From Rhodotorula mucilaginosa (taxonomy: Eukaryota; Basidiomycota; Microbotryomycetes; Sporidiobolales; Sporidiobolaceae), in contig CP137870.1 in NCBI GenBank assembly GCA_034406715.1, positions 62,001 to 126,000 of the forward strand: a DNA stretch of 64,000 nt. The letters run 5' to 3'. Below the pieces are notes generated by a model. It searched no databases. It saw nothing but the letters and a program-made list of their open reading frames with translations, and had not been told where the DNA came from. Made by a program: the position numbers and the translations under genes. This document shows, piece after piece, positions 49,851-61,222 of this stretch; position 1 is the stretch's first letter, and every line of letters starts with the position of its first letter.

Positions 49851-52602
49851 CTATAAGAACCCTACGAGGAGCTTCTCATCCTGCAACTTTTCCCGCCAGT
49901 CAAACACCCACCCTCTCTCATCCACGATCTTCCACAGTCGCTCGAGCGCCAGGACGTTGTCGCGGTACCCTTGCTGTTTCCCGCATACCTCGAGTCCCCT
50001 CCGGCAGAGGGCGCGATCACCAGAGAGGACGGCACACGTTCCGGCGAGGAACCATGGGACGGCTCGAGTCGCCGGGGCGGACAAGTAGTCGTCGTATGCG
50101 ACCGAGGGAGACACGGGCGCTGGTGCGCGGTTCGCGTCGTTCTGCACGCCGGCGGGAGGGGAAGCCGCCCTCGACGATGACGAAGACGATAACGACGACG
50201 CGGGAGGAGGAGGAGGACGCGGACTGTGGTGGTTCAGCATGCGGACTCCGATCTGTAGGATCTGCTGGACGGCGTCCCGGATCGGTTTTGAGAGCGGTCC
50301 ATGGCGGTGGACGACTTGGTACAAAAAGACAATGACGGCCTGCATGCGCGAGCACATCTCTCTGTTAGCTTTCGATCCGTTCCGTCAACGTCCAGGAAGA
50401 GAGACGCACATGTCGCCACATCTCCGAAGTCGAGACTTTTTCGACGTAGCCCGCCGAGTCTGCGAGGTCCTGCGCATCGGGCGGCGGCGGCTTCCATTCC
50501 CGAACGGCGTTCTCGATCCCCTGCGCCTTGACCCGGACCACCTCATCCGGCAACGCGTCCATCTCGCATGCGAGGTTCGCGGTCGCCGCGACGCAGAGCA
50601 TCAACCCGACCGGCAACCCTTGATGAGCGTTGACGTCGTACGGTTGCGAGGTGACGTCGTCGACGACGGCGGATGTGGAGGACGAGTTGCTGTGCGCGGG
50701 TTCGCCGGGAAGGTTCGAGAAGGCAAAGAGGGTACGGCGGCGGGGGATGCAGATGCAGCGGATGCAGTCGGACCAGGCCACGACGGTCAACAGCACGTTC
50801 GCCGAATCTCGGATCGCCGACAAGTCCAGCAGGGGTCTGTTCGGCGAGCATTTCGAAAAGAGATTCCCCATCAGTCTGCGTGACTGGGCGACAGGACGGG
50901 AAGCGCGGAACTCACTGAGGACCGAGCGCCTCGTTGATAAAGTACTCGCCGAGGAGCAAGATGGCGTTCGCAGCCGCCGCGCCGTACTGATCGAACTGAT
51001 AAGCCTGCATATCGAGTACCGCCACCATCTTGGCCTCGAGCGGTATCGGCGCCTGCAGGTGCTCGATCGCGCGTTGGAAATAGAGGTTACTCTGCGCGAG
51101 GAGGCGCGCTTGCTGTTCAGTCGTGGTGGCGAGGTCGGAAGGGTTGAAATCGGGATCTTGTTGCTGCTGTTGCTGCTGCATTCGGAGGCGGTACAGCATC
51201 ACCACGGCCATGCTCGCGTTGCGGCTCAGTTCGGACGAGGTTGCGGCGTTGTAAGCGCGCTGGACGACCACTTCTCGGACCGGTTTCGGCAACGAGCGGA
51301 AGAAGCCTTGGTTGAAGGTGTTGTCTTTGAGGACATCCCGGGTCAGCCTGAGGTCTACTTGTCGGACATGAAACCTCATACTCACAAGCGACGGGATCGA
51401 CCATCGGCGGTCCTTCTTCGTCGATGGCGACCGGTAGAGTCTGAAGGACGGAGGATTGTTGCTGCGCGGTCGTCTTGCTGTCGGCGGTAAGCTCCGTCAA
51501 ATTTGACGTAGAAGGAGTGGGGTAGGGGTGCGAGGAGGGCGACGGTGACGACAAGGCTTGATTGTTCGGAACGAGGTGCGCTTGTGAGGAGGCAAGGAGC
51601 GTCGGCGCGCTCGACGTCGTCGAAGGTGGCATCGTCGGCGCAAAAGATGAAGACAACAGGTCGTTGGGATGCGGCGTCAGACCCGAAGAGTATGTGCCTG
51701 CATCGGGGCTTGGACCCGACTCGGCGATCGAAGGTGCGCCGGCGCTCCCGTTCGCGGAGGACGAGCCTCCTCCGAGCGAGTCCCAGAACCCTGCTTCGGC
51801 ATCGAGCGAGTTGAAGAAGTCGGTCAGGTCGTTCGTGTCGACGTTGGGTCTCAGGAACGCCGAGAGGGAAGAAGCGGGGGCGAGGATGTCGAGGTCGGCG
51901 AAAGGGTTCGGAGCGGTGAGCGGCGGCGGTGGCGGCGGCTGGAACGGCGGCTCCTCGGACGTCGGAACTGTTTCGAGGGGTACTCGTCCGGCCAAGAAGT
52001 TGGGTAAGGGGAGAGATCCGTTTGGGAGCGGCTGTTGATGCGGTAGATTCGGCAGGGCATCACTCGAGTCGCCGCCTGCGGAAGCGTTCTCGGGCAAAGA
52101 GAAGCCGGCTGCGACAGCTTCCAAGCTAGTGTTGCTGTACGGCTGAACAGCAGCGGGACCAGCGGCGGCATATCGCACGTCCGTCATCTGTTCGTCGTCG
52201 CCGCCGCGTCCTCGTCCTTCATTCTCGGCGCGGTGTTCCGACTCGGCATGGCTCAGCCTGCGCGGGACAAAGCGTTCCTTCTTCGACGGCTTTTCAGAGT
52301 CTGCGCTGGCTGCCTTGACGCCTCGAACGAAAGTCTTGAGCGGTTTCTCGCCGGGCGGAGTTGGCCACTCGCACTGCCACGCGCCGACAAAGCAGCGCCG
52401 GCACGCGCCGCGGTGCTCGTCCAGGCGGGTCTCGTCGCACTTTTTGTGGCGCGAACGACCTGGCAGAGCGTGCTCGGAACGTCAGCGATAAGTCCGGTCA
52501 GGGGACGGTGGTGAGATGGAGAGTGCGCGAACAGGTGAGGCAGCCAGCTCGACTGCGCGTCTTTGTTTCCTTGTCCTTGTCGCCTGAGGGTACCGCCGGC
52601 AT
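49851..52602 (-). CDS. Zn2Cys6 fungal transcription factor
   Basis: Binuclear-zinc-cluster regulator with a fungal-specific C-terminal domain. I start at 52602 (MPAVPSGDKDKETKTRSRAG). Exon 1 ends at 52533 inside a Cys codon and exon 2 starts at 52459. Spliced, they give CLTCRSRHKKCDETRLDEHR then GACRRCFVGAWQCEWP, that is C-X2-C-X6-C-X11-C-X2-C-X6-C, which is complete. A disordered Pro/Ser-rich part follows to about 51390 (NPFADLDILAP, DFFNSLDAEAGFWDSLGG, possibly activating). Then come helical exons LTRDVLKDNTFNQGFFRSLP, KPVREVVVQRAYNAATSSEL, AKMVAVLDMQAYQFDQYG, CIRCICIPRRRTLFAFSN and, at the end, LERLWKIVDERGWVFDWREK-LQDEKLLVGFL. This is the Fungal_trans_2 pattern. It converges with the surface-protein gene. 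Such factors bind CCG/CGG sites; a link with the TCCGCGGA motif at 57-64 kb is speculative. Confidence 0.88.
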
Positions 52603-53201
52603 GTACCGCTTCCAATGCTATATAGACTGTTTGTAGGTTAAGGCTGCTGCAAGTACTTGCGAGCGAGCAGAAATGCGGGGTCGACGTTTGATCGACGGCG
52701 AGCTCTGCAGCTGATAACGCCGACATCTTTCTCCATGGACGGACTTGCAGCCTCCGGAGCGAGCGTTCAACAGTCAGGTAACACGTGCAGACAACATTTG
52801 TACATCCGGGCGCACCGACCGCCGGGGCGAAAGTACACTTTTTTTCGTGAGGAGCGCGGCTAAGCGCGCTTGCGACTCTCTTTACAGTCTGCCAATGCAC
52901 TGCTTGCTCCCCTCGACTGCATGGTGAGCCGCCACGCACAGAGAAATAGTGTCCATGCAGGCAAAAAAGAAACGAGAGTGTGTGTGAGGGACGTAGCTAC
53001 TATACCGAGAGAAGGGAGTTCATGGATGACATGCGAGACCGATGCATGTACGAGAGGAGTGGGTGTAATAACCGGGGAAATTCGTTAATGAAAGAGAGAG
53101 AGTATAGTCGGATATGGAGAGCGTTGTCGTGAGAGGGATGCGACGGAATGGCAAGACAAGAGAGAGAAGTGTCCTTTGGGCGAAGGAAGCCAGGAGCGGA
53201 T
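52603..53201. other. Intergenic region
   Basis: 600 bp upstream of the Zn2Cys6 gene and downstream of the heparinase-like gene. Short frames only; no site recognised. Confidence 0.45.
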
Positions 53202-56200
53202 TTACTCGTGAGAGGTGAGCGACCACGAGTCGAGCGCAACGCTCGGCGGCGAGACGTAGCTCGACTCGGACCAGCCGGGCCATTGCGGCTGTTTGGGGGG
53301 GAGGAGCAACGTGGATTAGCGTTGAAGAGAGGGCAAAAAAGTGCACATCAGAGAGAGCACATGCGCCGACGCACGTTGAACAGGACCTCGATGGTCTGGT
53401 CTCCCGCCGCGACATCAATCATCAACACCGTCACGCCCGGGTTCGGCTGGTCCGCACTCGCCGTGACCGTCTCGCCGTTGTACACCGTCGTGGTCGGGTC
53501 CGAGTCGAGCCGCGCCGCCGGCGTCTGGGTCGTGAACGCCGCTCCGGAGGGGGACCGGATCGACGCGATCAATTGCTCGCCGCCGAGGTCGAGCGTGGCA
53601 GTCGCGCCGTTGTTCGAGAGCGTGACGGTCGCGTTCGTGTGCATGCGCCTGTCCGCGGGCAAACATTCTGTTAATTTCCTGCTCGTTGCGGACCCTTGAA
53701 GAACGCGAGCTCTGGCGAACTCACCACTGGATCTCGCCCGACGTGTTGATCTCGTCACGGAGGAGAATCTGACGACGGCCATTAAGGTAGCGAATACCGC
53801 GTTTGGCAGACTGAGCAGTGTTCGGCGAATCAGCAAACTATTCGAGATGCAAAGAGGCGAAAAAAAACCCAAAGCGCCGCGGACTCACCGTCGTCGAGTT
53901 GTACATCTCCGAGAGGTCCGTCGTAAAGTACACCGTCGATGAGTTGGCCGGGGCATAATCGAGCGCGTCTTGCGCCTCTCCCGTCGACTCGAACTTGGTC
54001 GTCGGAACGCCGGTCACGACCTGGTCGTCGTTGTTGATCGTGAACGTGTTCTGGCCCTCGGTGCGCTTGCGGTAGTACAACCAGCGGGGCGAGTTCTGAG
54101 CCTCGGACGAGAAGTAGCCGCTGTTGGAGTTGGCGTTTTGCAGCGAGTCAGTCCGTGTACTCGAAGGGAAGCGAGAGAAAACGAATACGCACTTGGAGAG
54201 GTAGTCGCCCGAGCCAAGCTCGCCGGCCCACCGCTGACCGAGCGCATCGATGACAAAGTCGCCCGCATCGAGGTCTCCGTGCGTCTGGTGGCCCGTCAAC
54301 GCACCAGCCTTCATGGCGATGTAGGTCCCCTCCTGGTTCGTCCACGACATGCGACCCGAGAACCACGCGTCGGTCGTGTTGGAAAAGTGGCGGTCGAGCG
54401 CGAGGCCGTCCCAGAACTGGCCCGACACGGCCGGGTTGTAGTACAGGAGCGACATCGGTTCGGGTGCGTCGCCGCGGTCGCGCTGGAACAGCGTGTACTG
54501 AGGCATGTCTGTGCGGGCGAGCCACAAACAAGTATGGGTCAGTCGCCGTGTTTCCGATCGGATTGACGAAAGAGCAAAAAGTCGCGAGTAGACTGCCCAG
54601 AACGCACCATACTGCTGACCGTAGAACATCAACCCGTTGGCGGTGGCCGTGTACTTGTTGGGGCCGGCGTCTCCATAGTTGAACAACCCCTGCAGTCCCG
54701 TCACGTACATGTGGTACGTCGCCGAGAGCTTCATGCCCGGGTTGGCATCGAGGAGGTTCTGCGTCGATCCGGTCGCCGACAAGAGGGACGCGGCCATCTC
54801 GACGTGCGAGTAGGTGCCAAAGTACCAGTAGTTGGCCGTCTCGGACCAAGTGCCGTCCGGACTCGGGGAATAGGCGCAGTGCGCGTTCGCGTTCGGGACC
54901 GTGTACCCGAGCAACGACTTGGCGCGGTTGGTCGGGTCCTCGTTGATGATGGCGAGGGCGCCCATGGTCATCCCCTTGTTGCAGACGCAGTTCCAGTTGC
55001 CGTCGACCGAAGACCACCACTGGTACGCCGAACCGGCGCCCGTGGGGGCTTCAAAGACGTTCAAGCCGTAGCTGAGACCCTGGTTGAGGATGGACCACAT
55101 GATGGCGGTGCGCTGCTCGGCAGTCCACGCTTCGTACATCCAGTCGTACGCGAGGGCGAACGCCTCGGTAAACTCGGCACAGTCGAGGAAGTGAGATTGG
55201 CAGTTCCAGATGTCACCGTTCGGGTTCGACTGGCCGAACGGCGTCGACGTGTTGCCCGACGCGACTTGGAGTTCTCGCCACGTGCGGTCGACCCACTTGG
55301 TATCGTTCGTGAGCTTGTACGCATAAGCCCAGTGCTTGATCCGGAGTTGGACCTCGCGGGCCGGGTCGAGGACGCCCGATCCGGACAAGCCGCCGTCTTC
55401 GACGTACGCGACGGGGTCCATGTCGGCAAAGCGGGACGCGTTCAGGAAGACGGTGTCGTTCCAGTAGGACATGTAGCTATCGGCGGCAATCAACGACGGG
55501 AGGCAGTTCCACCGCGTCTCGGTCGCGATCAGCAGCGGGTGCGACTTTTTCGGGTTCGAGAGCGAGAGGCCGGACGTGTCCTCGGCGGGGCACTGCAAGG
55601 CGGCGTTCGAGACGACGGTCGGCTGGGCGATGACAGCACTGCCGGTCGTGGTCGGGTAGAGCGGGTTGCCGAACGCGTCGGTGGCGGTCGGGACGACGGC
55701 CTCGTTGCCACTGCCCTTGGTGCGAGTCGCCGGGTCCTGAGCGCCCGAAGTGCCTCCGCCCGCGGCGGCGTTGGCATTACCTCCCGAGGCGCTGTTGTTC
55801 TTGTTGTTGTCGTTGTTGGCCGCGCGAGAACCCAACACGCCGCCGAGGACAGCTCCGAGGATGATGGCGACGAGGACGACGGCGCCGACGACCCACGGCC
55901 ACTTTTTGCGACCACCACGGCCGCCTGCGCCTGCTCGGCCGCCCTTTACGCCGCTCGATCCGGCGGGGTACTGCGTCGGCTTGCTGGGGAGGTCGGCATA
56001 GCTCTCGTGTCCCGGTGCTTGTCTGCGGGCGGGGTTGGGGGACGGCGGCGGAGAACCCGGATGCGTCGTTTGCAGGCGGCGCGGTGGGTGAGTGAGGGAG
56101 GTCACACGTGGTCAGTTACGCGTCTCTGCCACTCGCAACGCGTCTCGCGCGGGCTGAGTGCGTAGAGCCGAGAGGCGTGGCTCGGCGATGGCGACCCCTG

Positions 56201-56290
56201 GGATCGGAGGGAGCACACGCCGCCCTGGGAGAGAGGGACTGACGAGTACTGGTGCAGCGGGATCTCTGAATCCGCAGACTGGCGATACAT
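53202..56290 (-). CDS. Heparinase II/III-like protein, type II membrane
   Basis: Polysaccharide-lyase-like protein with an alpha/alpha-toroid domain. Likely start 56290 (MYRQSADSEIPLHQYS), joined from 56244 to 56022 (QAPGHESYADLPSKPTQYP) by a 221-nt intron; this 5' end is tentative. A basic stretch GGRKKWPW precedes TM segment VVGAVVLVAIILGAVLGGVL, so the enzyme part is extracytoplasmic. The stalk is Asn/Gly/Ser-rich. The toroid includes LRIKHWAYAYKLTNDTKW, NWNCVCNKGMTMGALAII and WSETANYWYFGTYSHVEMAA (N-Y-W-Y-F-G with His nearby, the family catalytic neighbourhood). The beta-rich part has GALTGHQTHGDLDAGDFVID-ALGQRWAGELG. After an intron with donor near 53374 the last exon reads PQWPGWSESSYVSPPSVALD and stops at 53204-53202. 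Substrate is unknown; fungal relatives are poorly characterised. Confidence 0.82.
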
Positions 56291-57090
56291 CCTATTCGCC
56301 TGTCTCCTCGAGGCGTGCCTGCAGCAGGAGGGAGCTCGTCGCCTCGCCTGGTTCAACTTTGGTCTCTCGTTCAGCTTCGGCCCTGCCGACGCGAGTGCTC
56401 TAAATATAACTACCCCGTTGACCTATTCCGAGTACTGTAGCTCGTGCGCAACTGGCTGCTTCCCGCCGCCTCCGCTCTCGCACATCTCCCCTGCTCAGCT
56501 TGCGCGCCGCCCGGCCCGCGCCCTCGTCAGCCGAGTTCAAGCTCCCTCTCGCTCGATCCAAGCTGTCCGGATCTTTGCTATACACCGCTGAGAATCATGG
56601 AATGTGCGCGCAATACTCGACCGTTACCTGAGACCGCGTCCGACAGCTCCTCCTCAGAAGAGGGCGAAAAGTTGCTGGGCTCGCTCACAGAGTGCTGCTT
56701 GTCCTGGACGCACGCACCGCGTCCGATAACAGCAGGATTCCGACGCTATTCTCTGGCCGCGGTGTTGTAAAGAGCTCGCTCAAACCGCAAAGCTGAGACG
56801 GCAGTCACGCCGACTCTTGCGTTTGCCTTTCTCGAATTCGGCTGTCCTCGGGCGTCCACGCTCTTTCGTCGTGACCAGCCTTTCGCCTGTACGGTCGCCC
56901 CGAAACAAAGAGCAACGTCCAGGCATTCAGCCGACCGAGCCCAAGTATCGAGGGAATCGACCCCGCACGGCCTGTCCGCGGACCTCGCGTCGTCCGCGTC
57001 ATGACCGGGACCCCAGTTCGTGCGCTGGACATAGTTACTCTCGCTCTGCCGACTTGACCGTTCTTCTCCCTACGCAGACAGCGCTTCAAC
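56291..57090. other. Intergenic region upstream of the 57-64 kb array
   Basis: 800 bp between divergent genes. Open frames such as 56444-56770 on the plus strand lack domains and splice partners I could support. The motif TGTCCGCGGA is at 56973-56982. Confidence 0.5.
56973..56982 (+). promoter_or_regulatory. TGTCCGCGGA motif upstream of array gene 1
   Basis: About 110 bp before the ATG at 57091. The 8-bp core TCCGCGGA is a perfect palindrome made of abutting CCG and CGG, the half-site type bound by Zn2Cys6 factors (family knowledge). The same 10-mer occurs before array genes 2, 3 and 4. Confidence 0.6.
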
Positions 57091-58521
57091 ATGTCTGAGC
57101 TCGTTCGCGCGCATGCATCGCGCCGGCACCACCAGCACGCCGACAACGACAACGACGGCCGACCTTATCCGCATGCTGCGTCGGCGCCTCTCCAACCTCG
57201 TACGCTCGGTCCTCTCTCCTTAGTCAGAAGCACACAGGTCACGGAATCAAAGGTCCTGACTAGTCCTTGTTACCTTTCGTCGACAGACTCGAGCTATGTT
57301 GTTTCGTTGCCGACGCGTCCTTTCCATGGCAGCCGTGCTACTCCGGAAAACGAGGCTCTCGCGCCTGATGGAGGAACTGAGCGAGGTCTCCACGGTGCGC
57401 TTCCATAGTCAGTATGAAAATGTTTATGGAAAGCTCACAATTTTACTGCACCGACAGTTTCGGACTTGTCGAGGTTTTATGACGAAGAAGTCGCGCAATT
57501 GAATTTGCCCCGCCGAGTTGATGCGCTCCTAGCTTGTCCGGTGAGTCGCCTCCTGCCTTCCCTATCTTGTCCATAACTTCATGAGGCTTATGCAGAGTTG
57601 GGTCCTCGGGAAGCGACATCTCAACGCGCAAAGACGAGGCCTGCTGGAGGCTGTCAACCTCTTTCGTCAATGGTTCATCGAGCAAGTCCTTCGCCACAAA
57701 AGGAAGGCCACAAAGATCCCACAGGGTATTTTGGAGGTACCTGTCATCGTCAAGAACACAAAGCAGGAAAAAGAAGCGTGTGAGCACCCCCCCCCCCCCC
57801 CCCTTTATTTTTTCTTCCAACCTCTCTCAAAATGACTTTAGTCGCGAGGCCCTTTTTCTTCTTTTCCTCGCAGATGGCACGCCCTACCGCTGGGAATTTC
57901 CAGGACTGATGTGTCCTGTCAAACTCATCAACGGCAGATGGGTCCTCACGCGAGATCCAACTCTCGATGATCAACAACAACAGCAGCATTACGTGGTTGG
58001 GCCGGGGCTGGTGGGTTCGTTCAATGGTCCAGCGCCGCGGGCATTCTCCAGACGCAAGTATCGTCATTGGGCACAAGGGGAGCTCAATAAGAGCTGGCAA
58101 CCTTTCGTATGGGATTCTCGCACCGGTACGCCGACCCTCCTCTTTCTGCCTCTTTTTTTTTCGTGTTCCGGCTTCTTGCTGAAGCCGTCGCACTCAGACT
58201 TGCTCACCCCCTTCTTTATATTGCTTTCCCCTGCATCCCAGCTTACTAGTCCCCACAGACACCTGGTGCAGATGGAAGCTGCTCGACCGCGACACAAGCT
58301 GGATACGAAACCCAAACCCGAACGCAATTCCGCAAAACGTAACCTTTAATGTCATCCTCGGCACGCCGAGAGAATCAACCGTACACATGGTTGTCTTCAG
58401 TATTGTGCTGCATCAAGCATGTCTGCGAGCCATGAGGCGCGTGGTACGCGAGCCGACTGCGCGGAATCCGCAGAATCGAGTTCCTCCATCCGCAATACTT
58501 CAAGGTCCGAGGACTCTTTGA
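57091..58521 (+). CDS. Unknown tandem family, copy 1
   Basis: Not recognised. Exons 57091-57199, 57287-57394, 57458-57540, 57596-57779, 57874-58125 and 58259-58521 keep frame and give 332 aa. All donors and acceptors are canonical. Order of conserved blocks: polar His/Asn/Asp-rich N-terminus (MSELVRAHASRRHHQHADND); SRFYDEEVAQLNLPRRV; RGLLEAVNLFRQWFIEQVL then PQGILEVPVIVKNTKQEKEA; YRWEFPGLMCPVKLINGRWV, YVVGPGLVG, QPFVWDSRTG; and TWCRWKLLDRDTSWIRNPNP, PQNVTFNVILGTP, HMVVFSIVLHQACLRAM. No signal peptide, TM segment or known motif is seen, so a soluble intracellular protein is likely (inference). The paralogues at 59284, 61223 and 62849 share all intron phases. The intron before the fourth block contains about 17 C in a row. 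Confidence 0.75.
57787..57803 (+). repeat. Poly-C tract in an intron of array gene 1
   Basis: A run of about 17 C (near 57787-57803), just after the donor GTGAGC at 57780. It is a simple homopolymer and likely length-variable. Confidence 0.8.
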
Positions 58522-59008
58522 TGATACATAGTCTCTTCTCATGCATTCCAAGCTATTATTCCTCAACTTTATATGTGGGGTTTCACAGGAGCGGGCGCAG
58601 TTTTTGCGAACAAGGAATCGTGTGAACAAAGAAAGGCCGCTTATGAGGCACTGCCGGCCAAAGAGAGAGTGTAGCACACAGTCCATTGTGCCTACAACGT
58701 CATCCTCCAGAAAATCAGGACGTGGGTAGGGAAGTGGCAGGGTTGTGCATGAGAAGTTCTTTCAACGAGGTTGACCGAGGCTGGCCGTTCTGCAGGGCAC
58801 GACATCCTTGTCATTTCCTTTTCGTTTCCACTTGCCAGGCACCTCTGTAAACGTTTCGCGGACTGCTGTATGGGCAGTCTTGCTATGCTCTGCGCCGTCG
58901 AAGTGCTCGCTTCTGCTGCCGGCCTGCTCTCCTCAAGCTGCTTCCTTCGGGCTCCGCACGCTTCGAATCTCCTTCCTCTTGGCTCAGCCAAGCTTGTTAA
59001 AGTAGAGC

Positions 59009-59040
59009 TTCTCGGTGGGGGCCCTTCTCGGTGGGGGCCC
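59009..59040 (+). repeat. 16-bp perfect tandem repeat
   Basis: Two units of TTCTCGGTGGGGGCCC side by side (59009-59024, 59025-59040), about 60 bp before the TGTCCGCGGA motif of array gene 2. Confidence 0.85.
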
Positions 59041-59101
59041 CTCACGCACGCGACCTCGACCCGCTCGGCTCCCCCTCGACGCACGGTTGACCGTCTCGGC
59101 T

Positions 59102-59111
59102 TGTCCGCGGA
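59102..59111 (+). promoter_or_regulatory. TGTCCGCGGA motif upstream of array gene 2
   Basis: Exact copy, preceded by GGCT as in gene 3 (GGCTTGTCCGCGGA). It is about 175 bp before the ATG at 59284. Confidence 0.6.
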
Positions 59112-59283
59112 ACTCACGCTTGGCTTCGGAAGAAGGAAGAAAGTTTGACTCGACACTCGTCCATGCTTGTGACAGGGTAGACCATAATTGGCTGTCTCCT
59201 TCGCTTCTCCCGACTCGATAGGCTTGAGGTCGACCGAGCTGGAGCGTGGTTACCACTGCAGTGCACTTGCCCTGACGCAAGAC

Positions 59284-60514
59284 ATGTCAGGCGGCACGCA
59301 TTGGGCACCGCCTAGCCCTGTGGAACCTCGTGCGTCTTCTTTCCCGAGTGCAAAACTAGATGCATGCGGCCAGCTGATGCCAGCCTTGACTTTTCCTGCA
59401 GCCATTTCCCCCTCACCTCCAGATTATCCCTTCGAAGAACGGGAGCCGCGTAAGCCCCCATTGAAAAACAACAGATCCCTCGGATCATCCTGACAAGTTG
59501 TTGCACCAGATGCGTTGCTCTGTCGATTTTATCGGCAGGAGGTTGATGAGCTGCAGCTGTACGGTCAAGTCAACTGGCAAGATACTTATCAGGTGCACAC
59601 GAGTAGTCTGTGCCCGCACCGCACTTTGCGCTGATCAAGTCTGGAGATGACCGACACAGAACTTTCAGATTGCCAAACAGCAAGGTCTCGTTGACGCTGT
59701 CCAGCTCTTCTGGCAGTGGTCCACTAAGTCTGTAGCTGGTCGAGCTGGTGGAGAATTTCCACAAGGCATCCTTCGGGCTCCGGTCCAGCTTGTAAATACT
59801 CATGCTGAGCAGGAACTCTGTAAGTCTCTGCATCCTTTTCAATCCTGCCGCTGTATCCATTTTTGAATCCAACCCTCCGTAATGGTTTGACGCGCAGATG
59901 GAGGACATGAGTACTACTGGGGTTTCCCTGGCTTGATGCATCCCATAGCATACATCAGGGGGCAATGGACTCGCCAAGCTGAACCGTATCAAGTGCGGCA
60001 GGGCAATGCGGTTGCCGGGCCTGGACCGGTGCCACCACCACCACTCCAACATCTACCACAAACTGTTGGACTAATGCACACATACCATATGTGGGCAAGT
60101 GGTGACTATGATCTGTATCATGAAGCGTTTGTATGGGACTCTCGCACTGGTATGTGCAGGTATGGAGCTTGCTTCACTTTTGTTTCTGCTGACGAGCACC
60201 ATTTTTCTTTTCTTTTTGTCCCAGAGCACACCAGAGAAGCACTGCCCCGAGCCATCTGGTGCCGCTGGCACCTTCTTGATAAGGACTTGGAGTGGTTACA
60301 CAACTGTAACGCACAGTTTGTGCCACAGAACATGCGGTACCAGGTCACCACCGGGAATGCAGAAGGCCAAGTGTGGACCCATACTGTGATGTTCAGTATC
60401 CCTCTGCACCTGGCATGCCTGGGAGCCCTTGCTCGCTTTGATCGCCGTTTCTTGCACAGTCCAAGTGCCCGCAGTCCCAATACTCACAGACCTCTTGTTT
60501 TTCGGGATGTCTAG
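59284..60514 (+). CDS. Unknown tandem family, copy 2
   Basis: Exons 59284-59329, 59402-59449, 59510-59592, 59660-59819, 59898-60149 and 60225-60514 keep frame and give 292 aa. The third exon (83 nt) and fifth exon (252 nt) have exactly the same length as in copy 1, and every intron has the same phase. Blocks: CRFYRQEVDELQLYGQV; NFQIAKQQGLVDAVQLFWQW, PQGILRAPVQLVNTHAEQEL; EYYWGFPGLMHPIAYIRGQW, AVAGPGPVPPP, EAFVWDSRTG; IWCRWHLLDKDLEWLHNCNA, PQNMRYQVTTGN, HTVMFSIPLHLACLGAL. The N-terminal exon is much shorter (MSGGTHWAPPSPVEP) than in the others. The frame is intact. Function unknown. Confidence 0.75.
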
Positions 60515-61222
60515 AATCCGCTTGCATTTACTTGATGGTGAATAGTCTGCACTTGACAGCTGATATGGATGTGTGCTTAATTTGCTGCGCATGCCTGCTG
60601 TAAGTCCTTTGTCAAAGTGCAGAGCTTGACAAAGAAGAAAGAGCAAGTCACTACCCAATACCTGTGACATGGTCAAGCCGGAAAAAGTCTTGCGTCAGGA
60701 CTAGTCTGTTGTTTCCGCTGCAGGCGTACGGGGAAGGACAGCACCAACAGCACAAGCGCAACGCGAGCCCGAGAGGCAATAAGAGCTGGTCTTCCTCGCC
60801 ATCACTGGTGTGCAAGAGAAACACAGCAGGGCTTGAAGCAAACACCTCTCATCTGCTACATTCTTCTAGATGCGCCACCTTCCCCTGATGCGTGACTACA
60901 TAATCCTTTTGTACAAATGCAAGCAAAAGTGATACACAGAGGAAAGAAGGCTGAATGGCGCCGACGTCCATGATGGTTGGCGTTTGCGAGCTTCTCTTGT
61001 CCCAACTTGAGATTCATCTCTGAGGTGGTAGCTTTCTACAGGAGCCTCGAGAGGCAAGACAAGCTCATGCGCACTCTTCATCTCGATACTTGGCTCACAG
61101 GTCCAAGTTCCAAGGCGCATCGGCTGCGGAAAGTGCGGCTTGTCCGCGGAGGGGAGAACCGTGCGCAAAGCGTGCGTTTAAGGGACGCCATAATCGGTCT
61201 TCTTTCTTTCTTCCTCTACCAC
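60515..61222. other. Intergenic region between array genes 2 and 3
   Basis: 708 bp without a supported gene. It carries the TGTCCGCGGA motif at 61141-61150. Confidence 0.5.
61141..61150 (+). promoter_or_regulatory. TGTCCGCGGA motif upstream of array gene 3
   Basis: Exact copy in the context GCGGCTTGTCCGCGGAGGGG. It is about 75 bp before the ATG at 61223, the closest of the four. Confidence 0.6.

Larger units (their letters stand above)
58522..59283. other. Intergenic region between array genes 1 and 2
   Basis: 760 bp. No gene is supported. It contains a 16-bp tandem repeat at 59009-59040 and the TGTCCGCGGA motif at 59102-59111. Confidence 0.5.

Noticed and set aside
50630-51490. 286-codon plus-strand open frame
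   Set aside because: Antisense to exons of the Zn2Cys6 factor; no recognisable content.
53655-53665. Near-match TGTCCGCGGG to the array motif
   Set aside because: Differs at the last base and lies inside the heparinase-like gene, not in a promoter.
54711-56165. 484-codon plus-strand open frame
   Set aside because: Antisense shadow of the heparinase-like gene; low-complexity Arg/Val/Gly composition and no motif.
56444-56770. Possible small gene upstream of the array
   Set aside because: Low-complexity reading frame without splice partners or similarity to the array's N-terminal exons; the array start at 57091 is better supported.
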